Under the pieces are notes generated by a model. The model worked only from the letters and a program-made list of their open reading frames with translations, did not search any database and was not told the origin of the DNA. A stretch of DNA of 64,000 nt from Methylophaga pinxianii (GTDB lineage Bacteria; Pseudomonadota; Gammaproteobacteria; Nitrosococcales; Methylophagaceae): the NCBI RefSeq assembly GCF_020447225.1, contig NZ_JAJAEO010000184.1, positions 1-64,000 on the forward strand, in the 5' to 3' direction. Numbering within the stretch: the first letter of the stretch is position 1; every line of letters starts with the position of its first letter. The position numbers were made by a program, and so were the translations under genes. This document shows positions 17,985-30,100 of this stretch, one piece after another.

Positions 17985-20900
17985 GTGAACAACCCAAAGC
18001 AACAACTTGAATCTCAAATAAAAAATACAATGATCGCCGACCAGCACAAACTGCGCCGGCGATTATTGCAACTGCAGAATAAATCCGCCAATGAAAAAGA
18101 ATGGCTGAATCTGCAACAGCAAATCGAACGTTCCCATGAGCGATTCCAGTTTCGATTAGATAATCTCCCCAAACCCTCTCTTGATGCTGATCTTCCGGTT
18201 ATTGAACGACGGGATGATATCGCTAAAGCGATTCTACAACATCAAGTTATTATTCTTTGTGGTGAAACGGGTTCAGGTAAAACCACACAGCTGCCACAAA
18301 TCTGTCTGGATCTGGGCAGAGGCATCGGTGGCCTGATTGGCCATACCCAACCGCGACGTATTGCAGCCAGAACAGTTGCCACACGTATTGCCGAAGAGCT
18401 GAAATCACAAATCGGCGAAGCCGTGGGGTATAAAGTCCGCTTTCATGATCAGGTAAAAGCGGATAAAAGTTATATCAAACTGATGACAGACGGTATTTTG
18501 CTGGCTGAAACACAAAATGATCCGTATTTAAATCAATATGACACACTGATTATTGACGAAGCTCATGAACGAAGTCTGAATATTGATTTTCTGTTGGGTT
18601 ATTTAAAACAACTGCTGCCAAAACGTCCTGATCTGAAATTGATCATTACCTCAGCAACTATCGATACAAAACGTTTTTCCGAGCACTTTGACAATGCGCC
18701 AGTCATCGAAGTCAGTGGACGAACCTATCCTGTTGAAATTCGCTATCGTCCTTTATTAAGTCGCGACGATGACAGTGAAGATCTGGATTTTGTTGACGGT
18801 ATTGTCCATGCCGTCGATGAGCTATGTCGTGTAGGTCCTGGTGATGTGCTGATATTTCTCTCGGGAGAGCGTGATATTCGTGATGTATCTGAAGCGTTAC
18901 GTAAACATCATCCACCGAATACCGAAATCCTGCCCTTATTTGCCCGGCAATCAGCCAGTGAGCAAAACCGGGTATTTAAAACTGGTGGGCCACGACGTAT
19001 TATTCTCGCGACCAATGTTGCAGAAACTTCGTTGACTGTGCCAGGTATTCGTTATGTTGTTGACCCTGGGCTGGCTCGCATCAGCCGTTACAGTGTACGC
19101 AACAAAGTACAACGATTACCGATCGAGAAAATATCACAATCCAGTGCAAATCAGCGTTCCGGCCGCTGTGGACGGGTCGCTGCTGGTGTCTGTATCCGAC
19201 TTTACGATGAAGAAGATTTTGCCGCCAGACCAGCATTTACTGATCCTGAGATTTTACGCACCAATCTGGCTTCCGTCATCTTACAGATGACAGCGTTAAA
19301 ACTGGGTGATCCGGCTAAATTTCCATTTATCAATCCCCCGCCCCCAAAGATGATCAATGATGGTTATCGCCTACTGGAAGAACTGAATGCCGTTAATAGC
19401 AAGCGGCAAATCACTGAAATCGGTAGACAGTTAGCCAAATTGCCTATTGATCCACGTATTGCCAGAATGATTTTGGCAGCCAATGATCAAAACAGCTTGA
19501 ATGAAGTTCTGGTTATCGCCAGTGCCCTCAGTATTCAAGACCCTCGTGAACGGCCGATGGATAAACAGCAGGCAGCGGATGAGGCACACAGTAAATACAA
19601 AGATGAACGCTCTGATTTTCTGGCATTTCTTAAATTGTGGGATTTGTATCACGATCGCCAGAAACATCTGAGCCAGAATAAATTTCGCAAATACTGCAAA
19701 GAAAACTTTCTGTCTTTTCTGCGTCTGCGGGAATGGCATGATATTTACCAACAACTGCACGTGCAAACCACGCAGATGGGCTTCAAACCTAATCAGCAAC
19801 CGGCTGATTATCAATCCATTCATCAAGCCTTGCTCAGCGGCTTGTTAAGCAATGTGGCCATGAAAGCCGACCAGCATAGTTATGCCGGAACCCGAAATCT
19901 GAAACTGAAAATTTTCCCGGGTTCGGCTTTGCATAAAAAAGGTCCGAAATGGATCATGGCGGCAGAGTTAGTGGAAACAGGTCAACTCTATGCACGGATT
20001 GTCGCCAAAATTGAACCTGAATGGATCGAACCTATTGCTGGTGAACTGGTAAAACGTCAATACAGTGATCCGCATTGGGAGAAAAAGCCGGCTCAGGTTG
20101 TTGCCTTTGAAAGCGTCAGTCTTTACGGCTTGCCGATTGTGAACCGTCGCAAAATCCACTATGGACCATTGGATCGTCCGACTGCCAACGAAATTTTTAT
20201 TCGGGAAGCCTTGGTCAATGGGGACTTTAATTGTCAGGCCAAATTTTTCCAACACAATCGTCAACTGATTGATGAGATAGAACTGTTGGAACAAAAATCA
20301 CGTCGTCGAGATGTATTGGTCGATGAGGATACCTTATTTGCTTTTTACCAGCAGCGCGTCCCCAACGAAATTATTAATGGACACGGTTTCGAGAAGTGGC
20401 GCAAACAGGCAGAAAGAACTGATCCGCAGTGTCTGTATTTAAGTCGTGAAAGCTTGATGCAACATAGCGCTGATCAGGTGACGGTGGATAGTTATCCTGA
20501 TCAGTTGCTGGTGAATCGTGTGCCATTGCCTCTGGAATATCATTTTGAGCCAGGTAAACAGCACGATGGTATTACCCAGACGATTCCTCTCTCCCTGTTG
20601 AACCAGAGTGATCCCGAACGGTACGAGTGGTTAGTGCCGGGCCTGTTGCGCGACAAAGTGATTTTTCTTCTGAAAAGCCTGCCTAAATCTTTACGTCGGC
20701 ATTTCATCCCCGTTCCGGATTATGCGGATCGCTGTCTAAAAGCACTAACACCCTATGAAGGGGCCTTATTGCCGGCGTTAAGTGAACAATTACGCAAAAT
20801 GACGGGCGTGGAAATTAAACCACAGGACTGGCGACTGGAAGATCTGCCGCTGTATTTGCGCATGAATTTTAAACTGGTCGATGAACAGGGAGACCTGCTG

Positions 20901-21872
20901 GCTGAAAGCCGTGATTTAAACCAGCTCAAACAAGATTGGTCTCAAGAAGCGGCTGCCAGTTTCCGTCAACTACCGGATTCAGACTATGAAAAAACCGGAT
21001 TAACCGGCTGGGATTTTAATACATTTCCTGAGCAAATTGTCATGCAGCAAAATGGTCTTGAAATGACCGCCTACCCTGCTTTGGTCGATCGCCATGATCA
21101 TGTCGATCTGACCTTGATGGACACTTTGCAGCAGGCAAAAACCTTCTCTGCTTCTGGATTGAGAAGACTGTTTATGCTGGCTGAAAAAGATAAAGTTAAA
21201 TATCTACAGAAAAACCTGCCTGATATTCAGAAAATGTGTCTGCATTACGCTAATGTGCCAGCTGCGCCTTTTGAAGAAAAAACCAGCCGGCCAATCACGC
21301 CGTGTGAGCAACTTAAGCAGGATTTGATAGCGGTTGCATTTGATCGATGTTTTTTGAAAGACCAAAGCTGGCCAAGAGACAAACAGCAATTCGAGCAACG
21401 ATTACAACACCGCAGTGGTGAGTTAATCAATATTGCCAACCAACTCGCCAGACTTATCGCCGAGCCCTTGAGTGAATACCATGCAATTGCCAAGCGACTG
21501 TCTGGAAATATTCCGTTAGCGGCCATGCATGCTGTGAAAGATATCCGTGAGCAGCTTGCCTATTTGTTATATCAAGGATTTATTCATCACACACCGGATG
21601 AAGCCTTACAACGTTTGCCAGCTTATTTTCGTGCCATCGGCGCCCGTCTGGACAAACTCAAAACAGATCCAAATAAAGATCGTCAACGTCAAATGGAAGT
21701 TCAACCCCACTGGCAACGTTATCTGAACCACATTAACCGCGCAGATAATGAAGCGATGCAACAATATCGCTGGATGATTGAAGAGTTTCGTATCTCGGTG
21801 TTTGCTCAGGAAATTGGCACCAGTTACCCCATATCCGCCAAACGGCTCGATAAGCAATGGGCTGAATGTTAA
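17985..21872 (+). CDS. hrpA: ATP-dependent RNA helicase HrpA
   Basis: A 1295-residue DEAH-box helicase, close to the 1300 of E. coli HrpA. GETGSGKT is at 93-100 and DEAH at 191-194; SATID and the motif VI QRSGRCGRV are present. The HA2/OB-fold region and the long C-terminal part typical of HrpA (about 600-1295) are complete. It is linked to mRNA processing and rescue of stalled ribosomes in E. coli. The start is a GTG at 17985; an ATG at 18030 is an alternative that would remove 15 residues. Neither has a strong Shine-Dalgarno. A 262-bp gap follows before the cytochrome c gene. Confidence 0.95.
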   Translation: MNNPKQQLESQIKNTMIADQHKLRRRLLQLQNKSANEKEWLNLQQQIERSHERFQFRLDNLPKPSLDADLPVIERRDDIAKAILQHQVIILCGETGSGKTTQLPQICLDLGRGIGGLIGHTQPRRIAARTVATRIAEELKSQIGEAVGYKVRFHDQVKADKSYIKLMTDGILLAETQNDPYLNQYDTLIIDEAHERSLNIDFLLGYLKQLLPKRPDLKLIITSATIDTKRFSEHFDNAPVIEVSGRTYPVEIRYRPLLSRDDDSEDLDFVDGIVHAVDELCRVGPGDVLIFLSGERDIRDVSEALRKHHPPNTEILPLFARQSASEQNRVFKTGGPRRIILATNVAETSLTVPGIRYVVDPGLARISRYSVRNKVQRLPIEKISQSSANQRSGRCGRVAAGVCIRLYDEEDFAARPAFTDPEILRTNLASVILQMTALKLGDPAKFPFINPPPPKMINDGYRLLEELNAVNSKRQITEIGRQLAKLPIDPRIARMILAANDQNSLNEVLVIASALSIQDPRERPMDKQQAADEAHSKYKDERSDFLAFLKLWDLYHDRQKHLSQNKFRKYCKENFLSFLRLREWHDIYQQLHVQTTQMGFKPNQQPADYQSIHQALLSGLLSNVAMKADQHSYAGTRNLKLKIFPGSALHKKGPKWIMAAELVETGQLYARIVAKIEPEWIEPIAGELVKRQYSDPHWEKKPAQVVAFESVSLYGLPIVNRRKIHYGPLDRPTANEIFIREALVNGDFNCQAKFFQHNRQLIDEIELLEQKSRRRDVLVDEDTLFAFYQQRVPNEIINGHGFEKWRKQAERTDPQCLYLSRESLMQHSADQVTVDSYPDQLLVNRVPLPLEYHFEPGKQHDGITQTIPLSLLNQSDPERYEWLVPGLLRDKVIFLLKSLPKSLRRHFIPVPDYADRCLKALTPYEGALLPALSEQLRKMTGVEIKPQDWRLEDLPLYLRMNFKLVDEQGDLLAESRDLNQLKQDWSQEAAASFRQLPDSDYEKTGLTGWDFNTFPEQIVMQQNGLEMTAYPALVDRHDHVDLTLMDTLQQAKTFSASGLRRLFMLAEKDKVKYLQKNLPDIQKMCLHYANVPAAPFEEKTSRPITPCEQLKQDLIAVAFDRCFLKDQSWPRDKQQFEQRLQHRSGELINIANQLARLIAEPLSEYHAIAKRLSGNIPLAAMHAVKDIREQLAYLLYQGFIHHTPDEALQRLPAYFRAIGARLDKLKTDPNKDRQRQMEVQPHWQRYLNHINRADNEAMQQYRWMIEEFRISVFAQEIGTSYPISAKRLDKQWAEC

Positions 21873-22134
21873 TAATTTCGCTGCAAATTATATGCTCATT
21901 CAGTCACAGTTCAGTTAAGCATTGTTACTCTCACTTTAAACTTCAGTGTCTGGTGTAAGTCATCGGTAAACGCAAGGCTGACCTAAACGCGCAGTCTGAA
22001 TACCACACCATAATGCTTTGAGTACTGATGTTTTATACAACTGCCCGAGTGATTATTGTTAAATCTGACGAGGTTTAAAACAGCGCCATGCTAAGCTCAC
22101 ACTTTTTCACTCATAAATTGGTTACCTGATTGCT

Positions 22135-22530
22135 ATGTACTCTCGTTTAGCAGCATGTTTGTTATTTTGTTGCATCACTATGTGGCTCGGTCCCGTTCAG
22201 GCCCAGGCGTCATACAGCGTAACTGAAGGCAATAAACTGGACGCCCAAACTTACCGTGGCTATTTAACCTACCGAAATTGGTGTGCTCGTTGTCATGGCA
22301 TTTTCGCGCAAGGTCTGGCAGGGCCAAACTTAGCTAAAAGTCTAACCGAGACGTCCAAAAACGAATTTATGAAAGTGCTGATAAAAGGCAAAACTGGACG
22401 GAATGGTGTGATGCCAGGCTTTCAGGATAATCCAAAAGTAATGAATGCACGAGAACAACTATATAACTATTTACGTGCTCGAGCTGACAATGCAATTGGG
22501 CCGGTTATGCCACAACAGGGACCAAAATAA
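22135..22530 (+). CDS. Exported class I c-type cytochrome
   Basis: A 131-residue monohaem cytochrome c with a signal peptide (residues 1-24, ending QAQA). The haem motif WCARCHG lies at about residues 50-56, and the axial methionine is likely the one in NGVMPGF near 100. The GLAGPNLA stretch after the haem motif is standard for class I domains. It probably carries electrons in the periplasm, but the donor and acceptor cannot be told. The PepSY gene starts 70 bp downstream. Confidence 0.88.
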   Translation: MYSRLAACLLFCCITMWLGPVQAQASYSVTEGNKLDAQTYRGYLTYRNWCARCHGIFAQGLAGPNLAKSLTETSKNEFMKVLIKGKTGRNGVMPGFQDNPKVMNAREQLYNYLRARADNAIGPVMPQQGPK

Positions 22531-22600
22531 TGCATTCACGCTCTGCAATCAGTTTGCTATTATTCATCTGTAACAAGCACACTAAAACTAAGGTTATTAC

Positions 22601-22891
22601 ATGAAATTTTCCTGGTATCTGCTCCTTGTGATGCTGACTTTACCTTTAACTGGTTATACCGATCACTTACCGCCCGAAGCGGAAGCGGGAACCAGTATTA
22701 ACGATATCGACTTACCGCTGACGAAAAAAACAGCTGCTGAATTAGCGCAAGTTGAAACCGGAGGTCGTGTTTTATCAGTAGATCAGGAACAATATCAAAA
22801 CCATACAATTTTCCGTGTCAAAGTGTTGCATCTTGATGGTAAGGTAAAAACTTACCGACTGGATCGGGAAACCGGATATCAAATGCAATAA
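22601..22891 (+). CDS. Exported PepSY-domain protein
   Basis: A 96-residue protein with a signal peptide (about 1-20) and one PepSY domain: AAELAQVETGGRVLSVDQEQ, then FRVKVLHLDGKVKTYRLDRETG. The domain binds or modulates in the periplasm, often beside two-component systems. It sits two bases before the response regulator start and so is part of that operon. AAGG lies about 9 bp before its ATG. Confidence 0.88.
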   Translation: MKFSWYLLLVMLTLPLTGYTDHLPPEAEAGTSINDIDLPLTKKTAAELAQVETGGRVLSVDQEQYQNHTIFRVKVLHLDGKVKTYRLDRETGYQMQ

Positions 22892-22893
22892 CT

Positions 22894-23571
22894 ATGCGTG
22901 TTCTATTAATTGAAGATGAACCTCATCTGCGTGAACAAATCGGACAGCATCTCCGTAACCAACAACTGACCGTAGACATGAGTGGCGATGGTGAGGAAGG
23001 TTTATTTCTGGGTTCAGAATATCCATATGATGTTGCGGTAATTGATTTGGGCCTGCCCAAACTCTCCGGCATTGAGGTTATCAAACAGTTACGCGAAAAA
23101 AATATCACTTTCCCTATCCTCATACTAACTGCACGAGGTCGCTGGCAGGATAAAGTAGAAGGTTTAGAGGCTGGAGCAGATGATTATCTGGTCAAACCGT
23201 TTCATTTTGAAGAGTTGTTGGCACGTTTAAATGCACTTTCCCGTCGTGCGGCGGGATGGTCACACGCCACAATGCGTTGTGGTCCGATTGATTTAAATCC
23301 CTCGTCGCAACAAGTCGCTGTTGATGGCGTCACCGTCGAATTAACGGCATTTGAATACCGTATATTGCATTATCTGATGCTGCATGCCGGAGAAGTTATC
23401 TCTAAAACTGAGCTGACTGATCATATTTATGAACAGGACCAGGATCGTGACAGCAATGTCATTGAAGTATTTGTCAAAAGATTGCGTAATAAACTGGATC
23501 CAGATAAAACGCTCACGCCAATTGAAACCTTACGTGGTCGCGGTTATCGACTGACTTTACCTCGTGAATAA
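22894..23571 (+). CDS. OmpR-family response regulator, PhoP-like
   Basis: A 225-residue REC plus winged-helix protein. The acidic pocket is EDE at 8-10, the phospho-acceptor is D51 (VIDLGLP), and the lysine lies in YLVKPF. The DNA-binding domain (residues about 125-222) ends in the typical ETLRGRGYRL. The DKVEGLEAGADDYLVKPFH region is close to PhoP/QseB proteins. The gene is coupled to the kinase by an 8-bp overlap and preceded by the PepSY gene. The ligand and target genes are unknown; Mg2+ or antimicrobial peptides would be only an analogy to PhoPQ. Confidence 0.9.
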   Translation: MRVLLIEDEPHLREQIGQHLRNQQLTVDMSGDGEEGLFLGSEYPYDVAVIDLGLPKLSGIEVIKQLREKNITFPILILTARGRWQDKVEGLEAGADDYLVKPFHFEELLARLNALSRRAAGWSHATMRCGPIDLNPSSQQVAVDGVTVELTAFEYRILHYLMLHAGEVISKTELTDHIYEQDQDRDSNVIEVFVKRLRNKLDPDKTLTPIETLRGRGYRLTLPRE

Positions 23572-24916
23572 ACTCAATTTGTCATTGACCAATCGACAGC
23601 TGATTGCTGTCACGTTAGTTTTAACTGCCTTTTTGGGCATATCTGCATTCAGTTTATTTAATGCTTTTGCCGGCAGTGCCGAAACAGCGCAAAAACAACG
23701 TTTACTGAACTATGTTTATACCCTCCTCACTGCAGCTGAAATCAGTCATGATGGCAAATTACATATGCAGGATAATCTTGCTGAGCCCAAGTTTGCCATC
23801 CCTAATTCCGGTTTATATGCACAAATCACCAGTGGTAATAACATTGTCTGGCAATCTCCATCTGCGATTGGATTGTTCCTGGCTCTTCCTTATCATCCTG
23901 GCCCGTCAGAACAGTTATACAGTCAAATCAATCTTGATAACGGCATGAAATTACAGAACCTGGCCTTTGGCATCGTTTGGGAGAATGATGATGGTGAGCA
24001 TTTTGATTACACCATCAATGTGTCTGAGGACCAGCATATGCTGGAAGCACAAATTGATGAATTTCAGTTAAATCTCTGGTATTGGCTGGGGGGTACCGGA
24101 TTGATGTTGCTTATCGCGCAATGGTTAATCCTGCGTTGGAGCTTGCAGCCGCTACATAAAGCTGCGGCTGATTTACACGCTATCGAAGCAGGCAAGCAAC
24201 AGCGTCTGGGTGATGATTATCCAAGTGAGCTGCAACAACTTACCCGCAATATCAATAACTTGTTAGATCACGAACAATCTCGCAGACAACGCTATAAAAA
24301 TTCTTTGGCTGATTTGGCTCATAGTCTGAAAACACCGTTAGCCTTGCTTCGCTCTGAGCTGGAAGGCTGTGATGATGTAGTGGCCTGTAAATTGACTGGA
24401 GAGGAGCAGCTGGATCGTATTAATGCGCTAGTCGATTATCAGTTACAACGCGCAGCCACAGAAGGAAAAAGTAACCTGCTCGCGCCTGTCTCAATTGGCG
24501 AAATAATTAATAAACTGATGAATTCATTAAAGAAGGTTTACCAAAGTAAAAACATCCATACCCAGTGTGAAATAGAACGCGATGCCATGCTGCATGCCGA
24601 TGAAGGTGATATGTATGAATTGCTTGGCAACCTGTTGGAAAATGCCTTCAAATACTGTGATAAACGGGTGAATATCGTATTACGGCAGCAAAATCGCCGG
24701 ATTCTCGTGCGTATTGAAGATGATGGCCCAGGCGTTCCGGCGCATGCCAGTGCTGATATTATCAAGCGCGGCAAACGCATGGACACACAGATTGAAGGCC
24801 AGGGATTAGGGCTGGCGATCGCCAGTGACATCGTTGAAGCATATCAAGGCAAAATCAGTGTACAGCAAAGCTATCTTGGTGGTGCCTGCTTCCTGATCGA
24901 ATTGATTGATCATTAA
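23564..24916 (+). CDS. Sensor histidine kinase, PhoQ-like
   Basis: A 450-residue membrane kinase. It has transmembrane helices at about 13-33 and 166-188, with a periplasmic sensor domain between, then a HAMP region, HisKA with the phospho-acceptor H253 in ADLAHSLKTPL, and HATPase_c with the N box (ENAFKY) and G boxes (DDGPGVP, GQGLGLAI). The SLADLAHSLKTPLALLR wording is typical of PhoQ-type kinases. The start is GTG, overlapping the regulator stop by 8 bp. The stop shares TTAA with the convergent darP. Confidence 0.9.
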   Translation: MNKLNLSLTNRQLIAVTLVLTAFLGISAFSLFNAFAGSAETAQKQRLLNYVYTLLTAAEISHDGKLHMQDNLAEPKFAIPNSGLYAQITSGNNIVWQSPSAIGLFLALPYHPGPSEQLYSQINLDNGMKLQNLAFGIVWENDDGEHFDYTINVSEDQHMLEAQIDEFQLNLWYWLGGTGLMLLIAQWLILRWSLQPLHKAAADLHAIEAGKQQRLGDDYPSELQQLTRNINNLLDHEQSRRQRYKNSLADLAHSLKTPLALLRSELEGCDDVVACKLTGEEQLDRINALVDYQLQRAATEGKSNLLAPVSIGEIINKLMNSLKKVYQSKNIHTQCEIERDAMLHADEGDMYELLGNLLENAFKYCDKRVNIVLRQQNRRILVRIEDDGPGVPAHASADIIKRGKRMDTQIEGQGLGLAIASDIVEAYQGKISVQQSYLGGACFLIELIDH

Positions 24917-25440
24917 TTTTGTTGCAGCTGTTGCAGATATTTAAACAACAAACGTGCTGATTTAGGAGGCTGTTGTTTGGCTGCTTCCTGTTTGGCGTTG
25001 CGAACTAACTGTCTCACATGCTGGGTATCAAAATCTTCAAACTCGTTACGCAACTCGGCCATAACACTATCGTCTTCACCCACTAAACGATCACGCCAGC
25101 TTTCCAATTGATGAAATTGCTCGGTTTGAACCTGGCGGGGTTGCTTAAGCTGATCGAGTTTCTGCTGAATCTCTTCATGATCCAAACGTGCAATCATCCC
25201 ACCGATATAACCGGTTTGCCGCTTCAAAGCACCCTTGCTCATCGTTTGGGCTTTTAAAACCGCTTCTGTAAGCTCTTCATCTAACTCAAGCTTTAACAAA
25301 TCTTTTCTCGAGAGTTCTATTAAGTCCTGACCTAATTTCTTCAGTGCATCGAGTTCACGTTTAATACGCGATTTGCTCTTGGGAATCGTCGACCAGTCAA
25401 ACTCCTCATCAAGGTGTTCTTGTTCATACTCATCATTCAT
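24913..25440 (-). CDS. darP: Ribosome-associated protein DarP/YjgA (DUF615)
   Basis: A 175-residue helical protein of the DUF615 family, involved in late 50S assembly. PKSKSRIKRELDALKKLGQDLIELS near the start and the RQTGYIGGMIARLD block near 83-96 are the family signature. It is the last gene of the zipA-ligA-trpD2-yjbQ-darP run, two bases after yjbQ. Its TAA stop shares TTAA with the PhoQ-like kinase gene. Confidence 0.92.
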   Translation of the reverse strand: MNDEYEQEHLDEEFDWSTIPKSKSRIKRELDALKKLGQDLIELSRKDLLKLELDEELTEAVLKAQTMSKGALKRQTGYIGGMIARLDHEEIQQKLDQLKQPRQVQTEQFHQLESWRDRLVGEDDSVMAELRNEFEDFDTQHVRQLVRNAKQEAAKQQPPKSARLLFKYLQQLQQN

Positions 25441-25442
25441 TA

Positions 25443-25859
25443 TTATTCACCTTGTACTGTCACGATCACACGACGCTGCTGGCGATGAGTGCGATGCTCC
25501 CATAAATAGATCCCCTGCCAGATACCCAGGGCACATTTGCCATTGCTTACGGGGACAACCAAATCAGGATTCGTCAGAACCGTGCGGATATGCGCGCTCA
25601 TATCATCCGGACCTTCATCCTGATGCAAAAACATGGCATCTCCATCCGGGACGATATGCTGCATATAAGTTTCGAGATCCCGCCTGACATCAGGATCGGC
25701 ATTTTCGCAAATCATCAATGACGCGCTGGTATGTTGAACAAAAACATGACAGGTACCGGTGGTGATACCGGAAGCACTGACAATTTTTGCTACTTCATCA
25801 CAGATATTAACGGTGCTACGGCCTTTCATTTCAAATTGTAATTGCTGTTGCAATATCAT
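25443..25859 (-). CDS. yjbQ: UPF0047 family protein YjbQ
   Basis: A 138-residue UPF0047 protein. The signature TCHVFVQHTSASLMICENADPDV is near residues 37-59, followed by DEGPDDMSAHIR and GIWQGIYLWEHR, which carry the conserved His, Asp and Glu residues. E. coli YjbQ has reported weak thiamin phosphate synthase activity, but the physiological role is unclear. Its start overlaps the stop of the upstream gene by 4 bp. Confidence 0.93.
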   Translation of the reverse strand: MILQQQLQFEMKGRSTVNICDEVAKIVSASGITTGTCHVFVQHTSASLMICENADPDVRRDLETYMQHIVPDGDAMFLHQDEGPDDMSAHIRTVLTNPDLVVPVSNGKCALGIWQGIYLWEHRTHRQQRRVIVTVQGE

Positions 25860-26902
25860 TGTGTTTTACCTTTTTCAAAAGCAGCAAAGACTTTACCTGA
25901 ATCTAAAGCTTCTCTTACCTTATCACCGGCGGCCATTTGATCCTGTAGCAGACCACAATGCCATAAAGCCATTGCTGCGCCATAGACCAATAAATCATAA
26001 GCCACACCTTTTTCACCTTGCATGGCGGCCAGGCCACGTTGAGCCGATTCGGCGGCAGTCAACTGCTCCGCATCAGGCAGCACACCACGAGTCTGCTGAT
26101 CAATACCGAATGCTTTCGGATCCAGAGAGCAAGGTTTTAAAGCGCCATCGATCAATAAAAAGTTATCTGATATTTCTCGTAAGGTTGGCACAATCCCACC
26201 TTCCAGACCTCGTATAATCAGCGCACTATCAAATCCACTTTGCCTTGCAAGATAAGCAAGTACAGCAGGATAGGCTTTATGGACAAAGCCGATTTGCAGA
26301 TGGGTATTTTTAGCTTTAACCGGCATAACCATTTTTTCCAGTGTTGCCAGACTTGGCCGTTTAATCATCAACCGACGTAAATCCTGTAAGGCAAACAAAC
26401 TGGGTGTGGCAATAGCCTGATCCAAATAAGCCCAACCAATATCATGATTATTTAATTGTGTAACGGCCTCAGCAACATCCAACCGAATATTCACTCCTGC
26501 CGCTTCGAGAACCTGTGCATGGGTGACACCAAATTTCGGTGCCATTTCATATACACCTTGCGATAACGCTGGCAATCCACAGGCTGCCATGACAGCTGGT
26601 AAAAATGCTGCAATTGGACAATGACGACTGAATCCGTTAAACGGATCCGACAACAGCATGACATTATCAACTGCAAGTTCTTGTTGGCCCGTCACTTCCT
26701 GAATAGCTAACAGCAATCCAAGGTTTTCCTCGTCCGTCTCACGTTTCATTCGTAATGCAATCAGCAAAACGGCCATACGTACCGGATCAACCTGACCAGA
26801 CAGGATCTCCCGCATCGCTTCCCGACTTTCCTCCAAACTGAGATCTTTACTCAGATGAGGGCCGGTGGCGACTTTTTTGATGGCATCAGCAACTGCACTC
26901 AT
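25856..26902 (-). CDS. ybiB: YbiB/TrpD2-like anthranilate phosphoribosyltransferase homologue
   Basis: A 348-residue protein of the glycosyltransferase family 3 fold, YbiB-like. The N-terminal helical domain contains EESREAMREILSGQVDPVRMAVLLIALRMKRET, typical of TrpD. The active-site loop is altered (SDPFNGFSRHCPIAAF instead of a GTGGD sequence), as in YbiB/TrpD2 proteins, which bind nucleic acid and are not thought to make tryptophan. It is encoded directly after ligA, with no gap, which fits a DNA-related role. The stop overlaps the yjbQ start. Confidence 0.85.
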   Translation of the reverse strand: MSAVADAIKKVATGPHLSKDLSLEESREAMREILSGQVDPVRMAVLLIALRMKRETDEENLGLLLAIQEVTGQQELAVDNVMLLSDPFNGFSRHCPIAAFLPAVMAACGLPALSQGVYEMAPKFGVTHAQVLEAAGVNIRLDVAEAVTQLNNHDIGWAYLDQAIATPSLFALQDLRRLMIKRPSLATLEKMVMPVKAKNTHLQIGFVHKAYPAVLAYLARQSGFDSALIIRGLEGGIVPTLREISDNFLLIDGALKPCSLDPKAFGIDQQTRGVLPDAEQLTAAESAQRGLAAMQGEKGVAYDLLVYGAAMALWHCGLLQDQMAAGDKVREALDSGKVFAAFEKGKTQ

Positions 26903-29648
<2,746 letters not shown>

Positions 29649-29707
29649 TTAATTAAATCTGCCAACTCAGGGATAATAACGGTTTTGTTCACACTTAGAG
29701 ATTACCT

Positions 29708-30097
29708 ATGTCTACGCTACCAAGCAAACAACTGGAAACCTTCGATAACGCAGTACCGGAGCGGGATTATACCATCCACATCGAAACACCTGAATTTACT
29801 TGCCTGTGTCCGAAAACCGGTCAGCCGGATTTTGCCACGATTAAGATTGATTATGTACCGGATTTGAAATGCGTAGAACTGAAATCTCTGAAACTGTATT
29901 TCTGGTCTTACCGGGAAGAAGGCGGTTTTCATGAAAAACTGACCAATCAAATTCTCACCGATCTGGTAGCTGCAACTGAACCACGATTTATGCGCGTAAC
30001 GGGCATTTTCAACGTTCGAGGTGGTGTTTACACAAATGTGGTGGCTGAATACCGTAAAGAAGGTTGGGTTGCCCCCACTCCCGTTCATCTTCCTTAA
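29708..30097 (+). CDS. queF: NADPH-dependent 7-cyano-7-deazaguanine reductase QueF (short form)
   Basis: A 129-residue type I QueF that reduces preQ0 to preQ1 in queuosine synthesis. The active-site Cys is in [13 protein letters not shown] (C34) with D41; the later [22 protein letters not shown] holds the QueF motif E(S/A)xK-like region. Length matches the short bacterial form, not the double-length E. coli YqcD. No preQ1 riboswitch is seen in the 59 bp upstream. It is followed three bases later by the FGGY kinase. Confidence 0.96.
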   Translation: MSTLPSKQLETFDNAVPERDYTIHIETPEFTCLCPKTGQPDFATIKIDYVPDLKCVELKSLKLYFWSYREEGGFHEKLTNQILTDLVAATEPRFMRVTGIFNVRGGVYTNVVAEYRKEGWVAPTPVHLP

Positions 30098-30100
30098 ACT

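Noticed and set aside
19431..19826. 131-codon frame antisense to hrpA
   Set aside because: It lies entirely within a well-conserved helicase region and has no coding character of its own.
29649..29707. Possible preQ1 riboswitch before queF
   Set aside because: The 59-bp gap lacks the conserved preQ1 aptamer core.
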